Source of the DNA: Phlebiopsis flavidoalba
Taxonomy: Eukaryota; Basidiomycota; Agaricomycetes; Polyporales; Phanerochaetaceae
Assembly (NCBI GenBank): GCA_035772785.1
Contig: JAOCPU010000035.1
Span: forward strand, 62,001 to 126,000
Direction: 5' to 3'
Length of the DNA: 64,000 nt
The notes under the pieces are model-generated. The model was not told where the DNA came from. It worked only from the letters and a program-made list of their open reading frames with translations, and ran no database searches. This document shows positions 48,095 to 59,233 of this stretch, piece after piece (within the stretch, counting starts at the first letter, position 1; each line of letters starts with the position of its first letter). The position numbers were made by a program, and so were the translations under genes.

Positions 48095-49105
48095 TCATGC
48101 TTTCGGTTTCGGAATGGTTGCCATATTCCTAGGGCCTGAGGGGAGACCTGCAGTACGACTTGGAGGGTTTGCATCTTGTCGCAGGTGCGACTGAGGTCCC
48201 CGATTTGGTTTGGTACCATTGGATGGTTCGGGCATTCGTATAGGCACGGAAGGCAAGACCGGCGAAGGCGAGGGTGGTGTATGCAATACTGACCCATGAG
48301 CTCTCGACATGGTACGAGGGCCTTTGGGAAGTGTTTCCATTTGCAAATCAAGAGCTGGGCGGTCATTGCCTCGAGGACGAGCAGGTGGTTCGGTACGCGA
48401 AGAGCCGCTCCGAGACGTCTGTGATTGGTAGTCAACGTCCATTACATCGTCCACTCTTGGATTGTCGTAACGAGGGCGGCTGGAATAATGGCGATGCTCA
48501 TTTTCTCTCGTCGTGAGTGAGGCCCGAACTCCTCCCGTGACCGAAGGAACGTCAGAGTACGCTGCAGGTCCTTGAAAATCTGCATGACTATCAACCTGTG
48601 AAGCATAAGCCGGGGGAAGGGACGTTGGCGGGTCCGTGTAAGGCCGGCCTTCGTGCGACTTGTTGGAAGTGTTCGCTTTGGGGAGGAAGAGGTGCCCTTT
48701 TTTTAGCACCTGAATGAAATATTGTCAATGCGAAATGTCACAATGCTCTACTATGTCACTCACTTGATGCATCTGGTTGTGGAGAGTGCCCATCGAGCGC
48801 AGGGGAAAAGGAACCGCGATCGGGTGACGAGTGGCGTCCATTCAGGTCTTCGTCGCACACGTCTACGCTTCATGCTAAAATCATGTTCAGTGTCGTAATC
48901 GCGCGTTCTCTCGCTGAGGAATAGTATTTCTGACGAATAAGAGCTGTCGGATCTTGTGTGTTGGGGCTGAAGATGACGGTGGCTGGTCGAAGCGGCTCTT
49001 TTGTCGCAAATCGCGGTTGATTGTATCGGGGTCCGGGTACCGTTGCGGTGGCAAGGGATCGCGAGTGAGTGAAGGTGGTGACCGAGAACCTGTACAAAAG
49101 AACAA
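48095..49105 (-). CDS. Ser/Pro-rich protein, C-terminal part (5' end unresolved)
   Basis: A 205-codon open exon rich in Ser, Pro, Arg and Asp (for example PPTSLPPAYASQVDSHADFQ, HTPPSPSPVLPSVPIRMPEP) ends NMATIPKPKA, stop at 48095-48097. An intron (about 48710-48766) joins it to DRGSFSPALDGHSPQPDASS. Further upstream, RDYDTEHDFSMKRRRVRRRP may be part of the same gene. Composition suggests a disordered nuclear or cytoplasmic tail. No domain and no family recognised; the N-terminal region is not resolved and may reach 49.8 kb. Confidence 0.35.
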
Positions 49106-50774
49106 AAATCATTGTGTTAAGAACGTGAAGCGCGGCTGACGTGCCCTGTGATCTTGCGACACATGGCGGTATACGAGCACGGCGGCCTTTGTCTTGTCAA
49201 GTTGTCTCACTCGCCGGCGAGTGTCCTGAAAGGGCGGGCTGAGCAATATATATGTGCCCGCTGTCTTCACTGCTGCCGTCTTCGTTGTCGACTCTGTGGT
49301 CGGCGTGGTCGGTGTTCTGCGGCTTGTCTCGCGCGGATACGTGTGTGGAACAACGGCGGCAGTGACGCTCAGACGCAAGGGCAGCTAAGAGGTACGGTTT
49401 TGTGCCCGCCAGATTCACTGCCGCCGTTGCTGTCTTTAATGTCGCCGTCGTTGTCTTCTATGTCGCCGTCGAGGGTCTTGGTGTCTTGCGCCGCGCCGGG
49501 CAATGTGCGTGTTTCGACCTGTCTTGACGACGGCAGTGACATGCTCATGCGCGAGGACCGCACAAGTTTAATGTAGCCACGGTCGTACTCACTGTCGCCG
49601 TCGTTGCCTTTGATCTTGTTGCGGTAGTCGTCGTCGGTGTCGCCCTTGATGAAGGTGTTGGGACATGGTGGTCCGTCCTGGACTTTGTGCGTTCGCCGTG
49701 GAATTAGCTGGGAAGTTTGTAGACGATGGGACGTAGTAGATTTGGCCAGCGGCCCATACAATGATGGCATCGTCCTTGAGCGTGAATGCGAATGAGGGGT
49801 ATGTCCCCAGGGGTGCAGTGATGTTGGTGGTCAATTCTTGCAGTGGGGGCCGTGCGCGAGTAGGGCGTGCACGATGCAGTCGCGCGAGGGTGAGATAGAA
49901 ATAGGGGTCAAGAAATGAGGCAAAAGTTCATCAAGATTTAATATTCTTCAAGAAAGAAAGATGAGCCGCGCCGCCACTCTCGCCAACAACGGCAGACGGG
50001 TGGAGGCGGGACACAGGTTGAACAGCGCGCTTGTGCCCGCAGGTCTGAAAGTGGATGCGATCAAAACCATTGTGGCACACGGAGAACTCCGAAACTCGAC
50101 AAAATGCGGAAACATGGATGCATTAAACGTCAATTAGGATGTGAATAGAGATACATGGGTTTAATAATATACTTGTGGCTAAGAGAAATGTTTTAGACAT
50201 CATTCAATACCTACTAACAATGGAAGGGCATGTCTTTTGCAAGGTAAGGGCGGCAAACGGACGGGCGCTAACGCTGGAACGAAAGTTCGTCGAAGTTTGA
50301 GCGAGCTGCAAGGAGTTGAAAACATCGGGCGCTTAGCGTAACGACTTGACCGGGGGGTAGTTTCAGGGGTCTGCATAGTTAGTAGCAATATTCAGAGGCC
50401 AGATCCATGTACGACAATGTCAGAAAATCGGACAAGTTTTGATTCAAATTTGTATTGGACACCCTAGGGTTAAGGTTGGCAGACGCCCAAGAGACGCTCA
50501 ATTTTGAATCGAACGGTAACAAAATTCGCACTTTCCCACGCTTTCGACGAAAATTTTTGGGTTAGGAAGAGAAACCCAATACCCAAACACGCATTGGAAA
50601 CGATTTATTATTCATAAATCGTAAATCACCGCACGCTACGTTGAACGGAACTTATGATTCAAAAATGCATTGATCGCCGACCGCGTCACGATATGTCTAC
50701 TCGTCGTCTGTCAATGGGCGCCTCTGCTGGCGCAACGGGTTTTGTGTTCCCGCCAAAATCTTTCTTCTGACAAT
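49106..50774. other. Low-complexity Asp/Asn-type coding signal, then spacer
   Basis: Between 49260 and 49640 the plus strand repeats GTCGCCGTCGTTGTC-like units; on the minus strand they read as acidic and Asn/Gly-rich peptide (GDIEDNDGDIKDSNGG). Next to it the minus strand has TAPLGTYPSFAFTLKDDAII (49750-49820), which looks like part of an extracellular domain. This could be a broken surface-protein gene or upstream exons of the gene at 48095. From 50000 to 50774 I see only spacer. Confidence 0.3.
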
Positions 50775-53700
50775 CTACACTGCAATAGATAGTGTTTCTA
50801 CAAGCGCTGCATCGTTTACGCTGGTCAGGAGGGACCCATTGGTGACAATGAGAACAGATAGTTTGCGAGTGATCTTGTCCAAGTCGACGTCACCGGTCAG
50901 CGTCAACTTCATGAGCACAGCGTCGGATAGACCGTGGTAGTCTCGTAAGAGCTCGTAGAACGAGTCAACGGAAATACATATTTTTCTAGCGTTGGCTCGA
51001 GGTACGGCACAGCGAAGAAGCGGGCTTATGGCGATTCTGGTAGCATGCTCAGGTCCCATGGGGACCCATGCAGTCTCTTGGTTGAATGCCTCCGTGACGC
51101 GTCCCTCGCCACATCCGCAAATTGGTGGTTTTTTTTTCAGCGGCTGCCGACATTTTGAGTCTTGGTTTGCGCGTTGCGGTCCTACTTGGCAGTTTGTCTG
51201 CGTGGGTCCAGTCCCTACAAACCGTTCTACGAATGCGGGAAGCAATTGGGTTCCATGCTACTGAGCTCTTCGGCAGTAAACGTGACCTCCGTGGCGCGGC
51301 ATGGACGCATCCTCAAGAGGTTTGTCAAAACCATTGTACTTTGGGATCAGAAAAGCTTCTGCCACCACTGTGTGTGCTGAGAGGTCCAGGTAGATCCCAG
51401 TGGTCAGGATTAGTGCATTCCAATCGTGCGCCTGGTCCAAAGATGGTCGTTACTTTGACACTTGAAGTGTCCCCCGAGCCAGCGAAGCCGTTTAAAAATG
51501 GAGGAAATGCATGTCTTAAGCTTGGTAAAAGGAGCAGGCTGTACTGTTGCGGTAGCTTCGGTGTCGGAAAGGGCGAAAGACGTGTGCTTGCTGATCCACC
51601 GAACCTGTCTCGGCCAAGTGGTCGAGATACGAGGGAGCCTGTCGAAAAACCAAAACTCGGTGGATGTTCCACGGAAACACTGAGTTGTTGTCAGCTAGGA
51701 CGGGAAAGCGGGAAAGAGCCATATCTCCTTCCTCTTTTTCCTAAAACTGTGGGTGATGCCACGACCTGAGATACAATTTAATGAGACATTGACGGTCTCT
51801 AATATAGTGTAAACGCACCTCGATCATTCCCTGCTCACGGACCACGCGCGTTGTGGCATTCTTCAAGTCCACAGGGATGAGGGAAAGACACGACCTGCAG
51901 CTCCTCCTCCCCCAAAGACAGCCTCATTTCGCAAGGGCCAACTATGTCGTATGAGATATCTTCGTTTGCTAACCGAGAGTTGTTGTCTCTTGCGCATATC
52001 CGATATAGGAAACGTTGACCTTCATACAGGCAACACGTTCGCGGTTGTTGTCAAACATGACGACAGGCGAGGTTGGGGTCGAGGTAGCAAAGGCTACCTC
52101 CGGGGCTGGAAGAACTGGTGCAAGGGGATCTCCTCGAACTGTGGGCTTGTGTCGCAATATTTCAACGCTGTCATCCATTAAAGGCACCATGTGAATTCGT
52201 CCCTATGTCGAACTTAGAGTACAAGTGCGCATGAATGGGGGTTGATATAACGGACAACGCCACCCGATGGTCCGCGCGTGCATGGGTCAAGACGGTGGTA
52301 GCAACGCAAAATGTCACTACCACAGGGGACTTCCCACGCCAGCCCAAAGGATCCTCGTGGATGAGTGCTTTGGCATTCTCCCCAAGCTGCCTTCTACAGT
52401 AAGCGAACCGTGGAAAGCTTCGACGCTAGAGATGAAGTGGTTGGAAGTTCCACCGCCAGCAAGAGCGGCAGAAATGCATGGGTTGTGTGCTGCGTCCTTG
52501 TCGTCGAGAACTTTGAAGACTCTTCGAGGGACTGTGATTGCGACGCATACCATGAGTGTAGTCCGGTTCTGCTCCAACCACTGAGTTTGCGCCCGGCCCC
52601 AGACATTCCACATTCCAAGAGGTAGAGGGCGGGGTGGGTAAAGAGACCAAAGCAAATGCAATTTGACACATGAAATGCGCAGGCACTTGTGAAGCTAAGG
52701 CTGGAAGGCGAGGGGCGTGTCGTGTTTTGCATGCGACAGAGAAGCTCGTCGAGAACCTTTTCCCAATCTACGTCTATCCTGGAAGCTAGATGCGCTAGAA
52801 GCAAGGCCAGGGAGCCTCGGCTGTAGTGAAGTCGGCTGCGTTTCCGCTGCTGAGAGGCAAGCGACTCGTTGGGCGGCCAGCGACTTTCGTGCGGAAACAT
52901 CTTGGAGTGTAGATCAAAGATCCAGTCTGCCAGTGGCTGAGGCGACCATTTTTATTCGCAGATCTTTACCCCCTGGCCTGCGAGGGACGAGGGACGTTTT
53001 CCATGGGATGTGCTCATCCGCTGTCCCTGCGGACTTGCTAACAAGAGTATGCCGTTAGTGAGTTTTGGCTGCTCGACCGGGTCGTGACAGCATGGACATG
53101 TAAGGGATGGGACAGAGGTCGAAAAGTACAGAGATGGTGTCAATCTTCGCGCAGAGCGATTCGAGAACGTCCGCGGCACGACCCTTGCCGTAGGACATGG
53201 TTATCTCTGTGTGAGAGAGTGGCCCAAGAACTATGTCTTAAAAGAGGCGCCGTCGCTGAGAGGACGTTGAGGATGCCAGCATGATCCCAAAGAGTGGAAG
53301 TGTTGATGACGTCGAATGTGAGGGGAGCGGTGGCCTGGGATGCAGAAGACGTTAAAAAGTAGCAGGGCCCGTCGAGGATCAAGAGCGGCGCGCGCCACGG
53401 ATACACGCGACAGAAAGCGGTGTTGCGGCCAAAGTCCCTGTATTTGCTGGACCCGTGCGGCAGAAGCTAAGTGCGTCACCGACAATCATACGCAACGTGT
53501 TATACGATTTGTTGTGTCTCGTACGCAGGACCCGAAGGCCTTGCCCCCACTCGAAGAGTTTGAATTTTTTGCCATAGTATTAAGATGTCCAGGACTGGGA
53601 TTAGACGGTGCTCGCCGCCTGGAGGGTTGAAGTATTGCGCAAGAAGAAATGGAACGACTGGAGAAGTACCACGTTGCGCGAAAAACCCCTCTTGCCCATG

Positions 53701-54566
53701 AGCATATGCGAACAAAGGATTGACATAGGCTTCCAGGGAGATGATCAGTCGCAGGATTTGGACTATCTTCTATGCTCGCTGCCGCCCAGTCGCCCAATAG
53801 CGGTGGTAGGTTTCATTGGCGACAAGTGCCGCATTCGGCCACATGGGGGCCCGTTAGAGCGGGCAGGAGAAACCATGACGAAGCCGCGGAGGAGCTTTTC
53901 GTGTTCCCGCATGGCAGATCGAAATGTACTTTCTTTAAGCCCTGTTGCTTAGACTCGGACCCACGTCCTCTGCGGCAGCGTACCATTCCCAGAGCTTGTG
54001 CAACTCGGTCCAAAGTGAAACGTGTTCCTATCTTGATGAAACGACCGTATTGGCTCGAGGTCCATGCGTCGAAGTCCTTGGATATTGCAGCTAAGACTTT
54101 GCACTGGTCGATTAAGATACGCAGGGAAAGGCGGTCGATGAAGAGATGATAGAAGATATTCCATATCAGGGGTTTCTTACAGTCGTCTTTCAGGATCAGG
54201 GTAAGGAGAATAATGTTTCTCGCTAATTAAAGTGTTAGACAACTGGAACATAGAATTATCTGATCACTTCTTACCTAGGATGGCCGGCTCGTAATCACAG
54301 CATGTGAAATCGACCTTTTGGGTTCCTTGAGTTCGGACATGAGTGAAGTGTGTGAACAAAACGACCTGCCTAAAACGAACCTGCTGGGTTGTCAAGATTG
54401 CTCGTGTATACGGAGTACAGAATGCTTCGTGGGTCACCACAAACTAGTAGTAGAAGAATATTGGGGTCGACCTCCGGTGGCACGTCTCGTAGCAGCGAGA
54501 CTGGCGGTGTATCCCCGTAGGGAAAAGAACACGGGGGTATGTTGGCCAAACAGCTGGACGCGCCAT
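50775..54566 (-). CDS. DUF4470-domain protein of the basidiomycete MYND-associated type
   Basis: Starts MARPAVWPTYP and, after a jump, FPYGDTPPVSLLRDVPPEVD, then LLVCGDPRSILYSVYTSNLD, an intron, KVDFTCCDYEPAIL, an intron, and NIILLTLILKDDCKKPLIWN. It continues FYHLFIDRLSLRILIDQCKV, LAAISKDFDAWTSSQYGRF and IKIGTRFTLDRVAQALGM. This order (GD-ILYTVY, D-CDYEPAILARN-I) is the DUF4470 domain. Further down lie TFDVINTSTLWDHAGILNVL and SATAPLL (about 53330-53250), typical of the same protein group, and near the end KICISVDSFYELLRDYHGLS and VNDAALVETLSIAV, stop at 50775-50777. I do not see a MYND zinc finger, so the last part may be frame-broken or lacking. Function unknown. Many introns and jumps. 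Confidence 0.65.
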
Positions 54567-55059
54567 GAGGAAGAGTGACTGGCTAGTGGTCACTGACCAT
54601 CGACCAAGTGGGGTCACGAAAATCGCCGCGAGGCCTGCGCGCGAGGCCCGCTTTACCGACCGGGTCACGTGCCACGCGAACGTTTAAAACGTTAATGGCT
54701 CGGGCATGGCCATACCCTTTCCAATTCCGGATGTGCAGTTTAACACTTTCTGAGCCTCTTCATCGGGAGAGAACTAACAGCCTCCAACAGTTCGATTTCA
54801 AGTTGCTAAGGGGGAAGTACCCCTTTTAACGCGTATCAACGTCGCAATGTCATAACAGCCTTACATACCCTCGCGAATGTTAGAAAAACGGCGTAGGGCC
54901 CTGCCCACACAAGACGCGAACGCAGAAACGAAAGCATCAGCATTACGACGTGTCCGAGCATATAGATACAGAGAAACACGGAGTCGCAAAGGCGATTCCG
55001 AGAAATACAACGTCTAGGACGTAAAGATTGGGCCATACCGCCAGGCCCGGCGTCTAGGC
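54567..55059. promoter_or_regulatory. Promoter region of the DUF4470 gene and 3' flank of the permease
   Basis: No coding signal. Both neighbours run leftwards, so the DUF4470 gene promoter should lie here. No distinctive site was found. Confidence 0.35.
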
Positions 55060-57125
55060 TTACTTTTCCTTTTCGTCCTCCAGCTCGCCCGAGGACCCGT
55101 TTCGCGTTCTTAACGGTGAAGTTGGCGCGCGGGCCTGTGAAGGTCTTGTACCCCCAGAACCACCAATAGATCATCGCGAGGAACTGGAAGGGGCTGTGGG
55201 GCTGTCAGGCACGATCAAGAGAGGAGGAATAAGAGAGCTTACACGTAGACGACGACAGCCCAGTTCATGTCTGCCGGTGCAGGCATTGGGTAGTCGGGGC
55301 TGGTATGGGCGTTAGGGATGGGTTTCTCACACAAGAGGTGTACACTCACAAGCTGACGAGAGGCATGATGAAGAAGTTCCACGCGACGGCCCAGCCAACG
55401 GATCGGCTTGGACCAACGTCCGAGGTTGTACGGGGCCGGGCTTGTAATCGGGGTTGTCCTCGTACAGGCAGCGACCGAGCACAGGTAGGATGTACGAGAT
55501 CTGGCCCGCAAGAGTGCTGCTGCCCGAGAAGAAGGCCTCAAAGGCCGTGTCGGAGCCGATGGAGATCGCGCCGAAGGCCGCGGAGGAGACGAAGACGACG
55601 AGTGAGGCGTTGTTCGGCGTGTGTGTGCGCGGGTCGACTTTGCTGAGCCAGTCGGAGAAGGGGAGCGCCTTGTCACGCGAGTAAGCGAAGAAGATGCGGC
55701 TTGCGGCGACGAACTAGATACGCTGGATTAGATTTTGAAGCACATGAAAGCTGTAGAAACATACGAAAGCGACGCCACATCCAAACTGCGCGCGAAGAAG
55801 TTGATAGCAAGTAGCGCGACACCGGCCTTGACACCAAGGATGTTCGCCGTGAGCGTACCGATGGCTGGCCGAGTGAGGGGTTGGCCATGAGCGCGTCGAT
55901 GTCGGTGGCGCACAACGCGAGTCCGATGAGGTAGATGAAGCCGAGCGCGGTGCTGCTCCATGTGCTCCAGACCATCGCGCGCGGGACAGTGATGGCGGCG
56001 TGACTCGTCTCCTCTGCGACGTGCGCGGCAACGTCGTAACCGCTAAGCGTCCATGTGGCGGAGAGGAAAGTCATGCAGAATGCCCACCCAGAGTGGCCAA
56101 CCGGTTTGATTGTACAACTGACGAGATCACGGTGAGCGGTGTGAAAAGATGGGAAAAAGTGAAACATACGCTGGTGAAGATATCCTTGGCCGAGTTGAGC
56201 TCAGTCGCCTTCGCAGGGAGGAGAATCGTCGTGATAATCAAGACGACAATGCCGAGCGCGGTTGCCCAAATGTTGAACCAGCTCACGTACTTGGTGGGGA
56301 GGCAAATGATAATGTACGAGATGAACATCATCGCAACATACACCAGATACACATGCCAGACTTCCGCAAGATAGTTTGGATACGCAAGCTGCGCTGTGGC
56401 AATCAACAGTTGCGCGGCCTGTCATGGGACTCTAGGGTTAGATAGATGGAATGGTGGAGATAACAAAAGGTTCAACGGACCGAGTATGTGATGGAGCAGC
56501 ACGCAAGCGGCGTTGATATAATCAGGGACCAAGCGACGACATAGCAGGAAAGCTGCCAAAGGGTTAATGCAAGCTTCACGAGTGGGGCCGTGGAGGGGGA
56601 CTTGCCTTCTTGTACCGAGGGGATGCCGTCATGAATGCCCAATAGTAGAGACCGCCCGAGGTCGGATAAGCCGACGACAATTCAGCCAACGAGTATGCCA
56701 GGGGCTGTAAACTGTTAGTGATGTCAAGCTTATCGCGACCCTAGACACTGCGCACCTGGGCCCATGACAGCCCCAACCAGCCACCCCAGGTCATGCCCAC
56801 CAGACCGCTGAAAATTTTTGTTCAACACCAGTCCACGCCAACGCGAGGGGCACATTCGGCTCACCAGTAGCCATTGTGTACCTGAGAGAGGTTAGCAAAG
56901 GAAGTCGTGTGAGCAGAGTGTACTCACCAGATAGTACCGGCAACACCTGGGAGGACCGCGAGCTCGCTCGAGACGAGCGACCAGAGACCGAGGAACGAAA
57001 AGTCGCGCTTGAACTCCTGCTTGTAGCCAAGCAGCTCGAGCTGTGCGTCGTCCGAGGCGGCATAGTCGATCGACTCGACGTCGAGCCGGGGAGAGTTTTC
57101 CGAGTTTTTCGTCCTTGAGGGACAT
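55060..57125 (-). CDS. Amino-acid/GABA-type permease (APC superfamily)
   Basis: Plasma-membrane or vacuolar importer of amino acids or related amines. The start MSLKDEKLGKLSPAR is followed, after a one-base jump, by ESIDYAASDDAQLELLGYKQ and EFKRDFSFLGLWSLVSSELA, the usual fungal entry to helix 1. Then come SLAELSSAYPTSGGLYYWAF, YLAEVWHVYLVYVAMMFISY, VSWFNIWATALGIVVLIITT, WVGILHDFLSATWTLSGYDV-like segment and HVAEETSHAAITVPRAMVWS. Next are STALGFIYLIGLALCATDID, ALLAINFFA, SRIFFAYSRDKALPFSDWLS, NNASLVVFVSSAAFGAISIG and DTAFEAFFSGSSTLAGQISY. The C-terminus reads YWWFWGYKTFTGPRANFTVK and probably GELEDEKEK, stop at 55060-55062. About ten to twelve helices are visible. Several introns and at least four frame jumps. 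Exact substrate not readable. Confidence 0.8.
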
Positions 57126-58016
57126 GGTGCGTGCTCGTTCGAGGGGGCTTGCGGTGGGCGGCGGTGAAGACTAGGACGGAGGTTCAAGTCAACCGACTAC
57201 GGGCATTACGATGGTGGGAAGGAAGATAGAGGCGTTCAAGGCACGGCATGTTGACCGTTCTCCCCGGCGCCCCCCAGGGTCCACGTTGCACCTCGGAAGA
57301 AAAAATTGGAGATCAAATCCTCGTTCTGGGCGATATGGGGTGATAAGAAATAGCGGTAAGGCCAAGCTTAAGTGACCAGGAATGATGCATTAATGATGAT
57401 AGAGTTTGCTACAGAGGGGCATTCAAACTGTTGAAGCCAATTCAAAGCGAGGTATTACGGCGGTCGTGGATATGCTTACAGAACGCATTTACCAACAGCT
57501 ATGTCCCGACGCGCATGGGCCTCAGACTAGGAGTTGCATGCGCTCCCTCGGACATTCGTAATTTGGCATAGCGATGGTCTCAGAGAGGGCAGAACTGAAG
57601 GCAGAGATGACGGTGGTGGTCAAGTTCCAGGCCGAGCCGGAGTTGCTTCTTCATTTCTACAATGAGCTCGCATCAAAATGCGCAGGCGTAGGCGCCTAAA
57701 ATGTCGGGCTTTCCAGAAATGGATGTAGGGGCGGGAGCTAGGGCGGGATTGATCGCTATATATGCTGATGATGTGCAAAGTATGACATCAGCTCGACGCG
57801 ACGCGTCGACGCGTTTTTTTCACTTGCAGAGTCACGCTCAGCACATAGCGTTTATACGGGCAGTTTCACGGAGAGACCATAGGAACACACGAAGCTCATC
57901 TATACCTAGCGACAGCTTTAGTAGACTGTAGTATTGTAATACAACAAGGGGAGACGACTCGGGCCGAGCAGAGCTGAGATGTATGCCGTCAGGATTCTAT
58001 TGGTACACTATGCTCT
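57126..58016. other. Intergenic, nothing recognised
   Basis: About 0.9 kb between the permease start and the 3' end of the next minus-strand gene; it should contain the permease promoter. A GC palindromic cluster (GCGACGCGTCGACGCG, 57801-57816) followed by a T run is the only notable motif. Confidence 0.4.
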
Positions 58017-58680
58017 TTAGGTATCGCGAAGAATACCAAATGACAAGCCCTCTGGTATTGGTTGCCCTTTCGATGAAGTCCGTACGTGACTTGGTGTAGG
58101 CATCGCAATGTGTACTATCGTCTCCAAGGCGTGTTCACGCTGCTCGCTCTTTTGCCAAGGCAGCAGTTTTGATGATCGTGGTGTTGGCAAAGCCGTCTTT
58201 TCCCTCCTCGTCTGAATACCGCAGCGCAAACCGGCTATACAAGGAGGGTCATTATCTGTCGATGCTATATAGCAATGTGGAAGCTCACCTGCAAACCCTC
58301 CAACGACGCGACATCCTTCTCTGGTGGGTCCATCTTGACATCCCACCAGTCTGGTGGGTGTTGTAACAACCTCCGCCTCCCCCTTTGAGCTGACCACAGG
58401 TATCCGACTTCTCCGTAGGACCCTCCGGCAGTATAGGGCTGGATACCGAAGCGACGAGGACGACGGTGATGATGAGTATGACAGGAATGATGACTGTGTA
58501 TTCGGTGTTCAGGCTGGGGCCTGAGTCACTAGAGTCCGAACCAGAGCTGGAAGAGCTGGAAGAGTTGGAGGAATCGGCGCCTGCAGTGCTTGGGTCGTTT
58601 GTGGTCCTCGGGACCAGTATGGATAGCGCGGGCACAATGTACATTTCTGACGAGGAGGATGTCAGTAAAGAAGAGTGCAA
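58017..58680 (-). CDS. Small single-pass membrane protein
   Basis: From MHSSLLTSSSSEMYIVPALS, a Ser-rich extracellular part (SSNSSSSSSSGSDSSDSG) leads to one membrane helix, YTVIIPVILIITVVLVAS. The cytoplasmic tail, after a frame jump, gives PDWWDVKMDPPEKDVASLEG, an intron, PLYSRFALRYSDEEGKDGFA and a C-terminus ending LSFGILRDT, stop at 58017. The WWDV motif right after the membrane region is familiar from other mushroom single-pass proteins, but no function is known to me. The start could lie at a nearby methionine (MTPIALFFTDILL). Confidence 0.5.
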
Positions 58681-59233
58681 TAGGAGTCATAGGACAAACT
58701 TACTGGGGGAATTATTAGCGCAGGCTGCGGGAGTAGGATGTACCAGTGTGCCGCTGGTCCAAACTTATATACTAAGGCGGGACTGGGGGCGGGCCGAAGG
58801 CGCGTGGCTGGCGAAAAGGGGTGAGCACAGTACTAGAAATCCGAGCTTACAAAACGACGACAGTCAAAAGGCCTGGCTGTAAGCGCACTATACACACGAA
58901 GCCCGAGCTCGGGAGTCACATCTACTAAGGTTCGTGCCAATTGACTCAATGCATGACTCGGCGGAGCCGCGAGCCTGTGCGGCGCTTGGGCCCATTGACC
59001 GACGCGCTTTACGAAGTTCGCCGTCAGCGCTCCTCGATGTCTCGATCTCAGGAAACACGGTGCTCACCAGGCTCGTGCTGTGCACAGCCGCGCGGCGGCG
59101 GCAACTTGGTCTCGAGAAATGTCGTGCGTCAGCGCCGAAACGTCTCAGACTCGGACGGCGAGAGTGCAAACTCGTATGAATATGTTAGATGTCGTGGTAC
59201 AAATGTCCGTGTAAACAAGATACCCCTCTATGA
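58681..59233. other. Intergenic, nothing recognised
   Basis: Spacer between the small membrane protein (-) and the 3' end of the ABC transporter (-). A short frame on either strand has no features. Confidence 0.4.

Noticed and set aside
47848..48435. 195-codon minus-strand open frame
   Set aside because: It overlaps the Ser/Pro-rich frame 48095-48709, which joins better to an upstream exon.
51122..51769. 215-codon plus-strand open frame
   Set aside because: It is the shadow of minus-strand exons of the DUF4470-type gene.
50775..54566. MYND zinc finger in the DUF4470-type protein
   Set aside because: The Cys/His spacing of a MYND finger could not be found in any frame of this gene.
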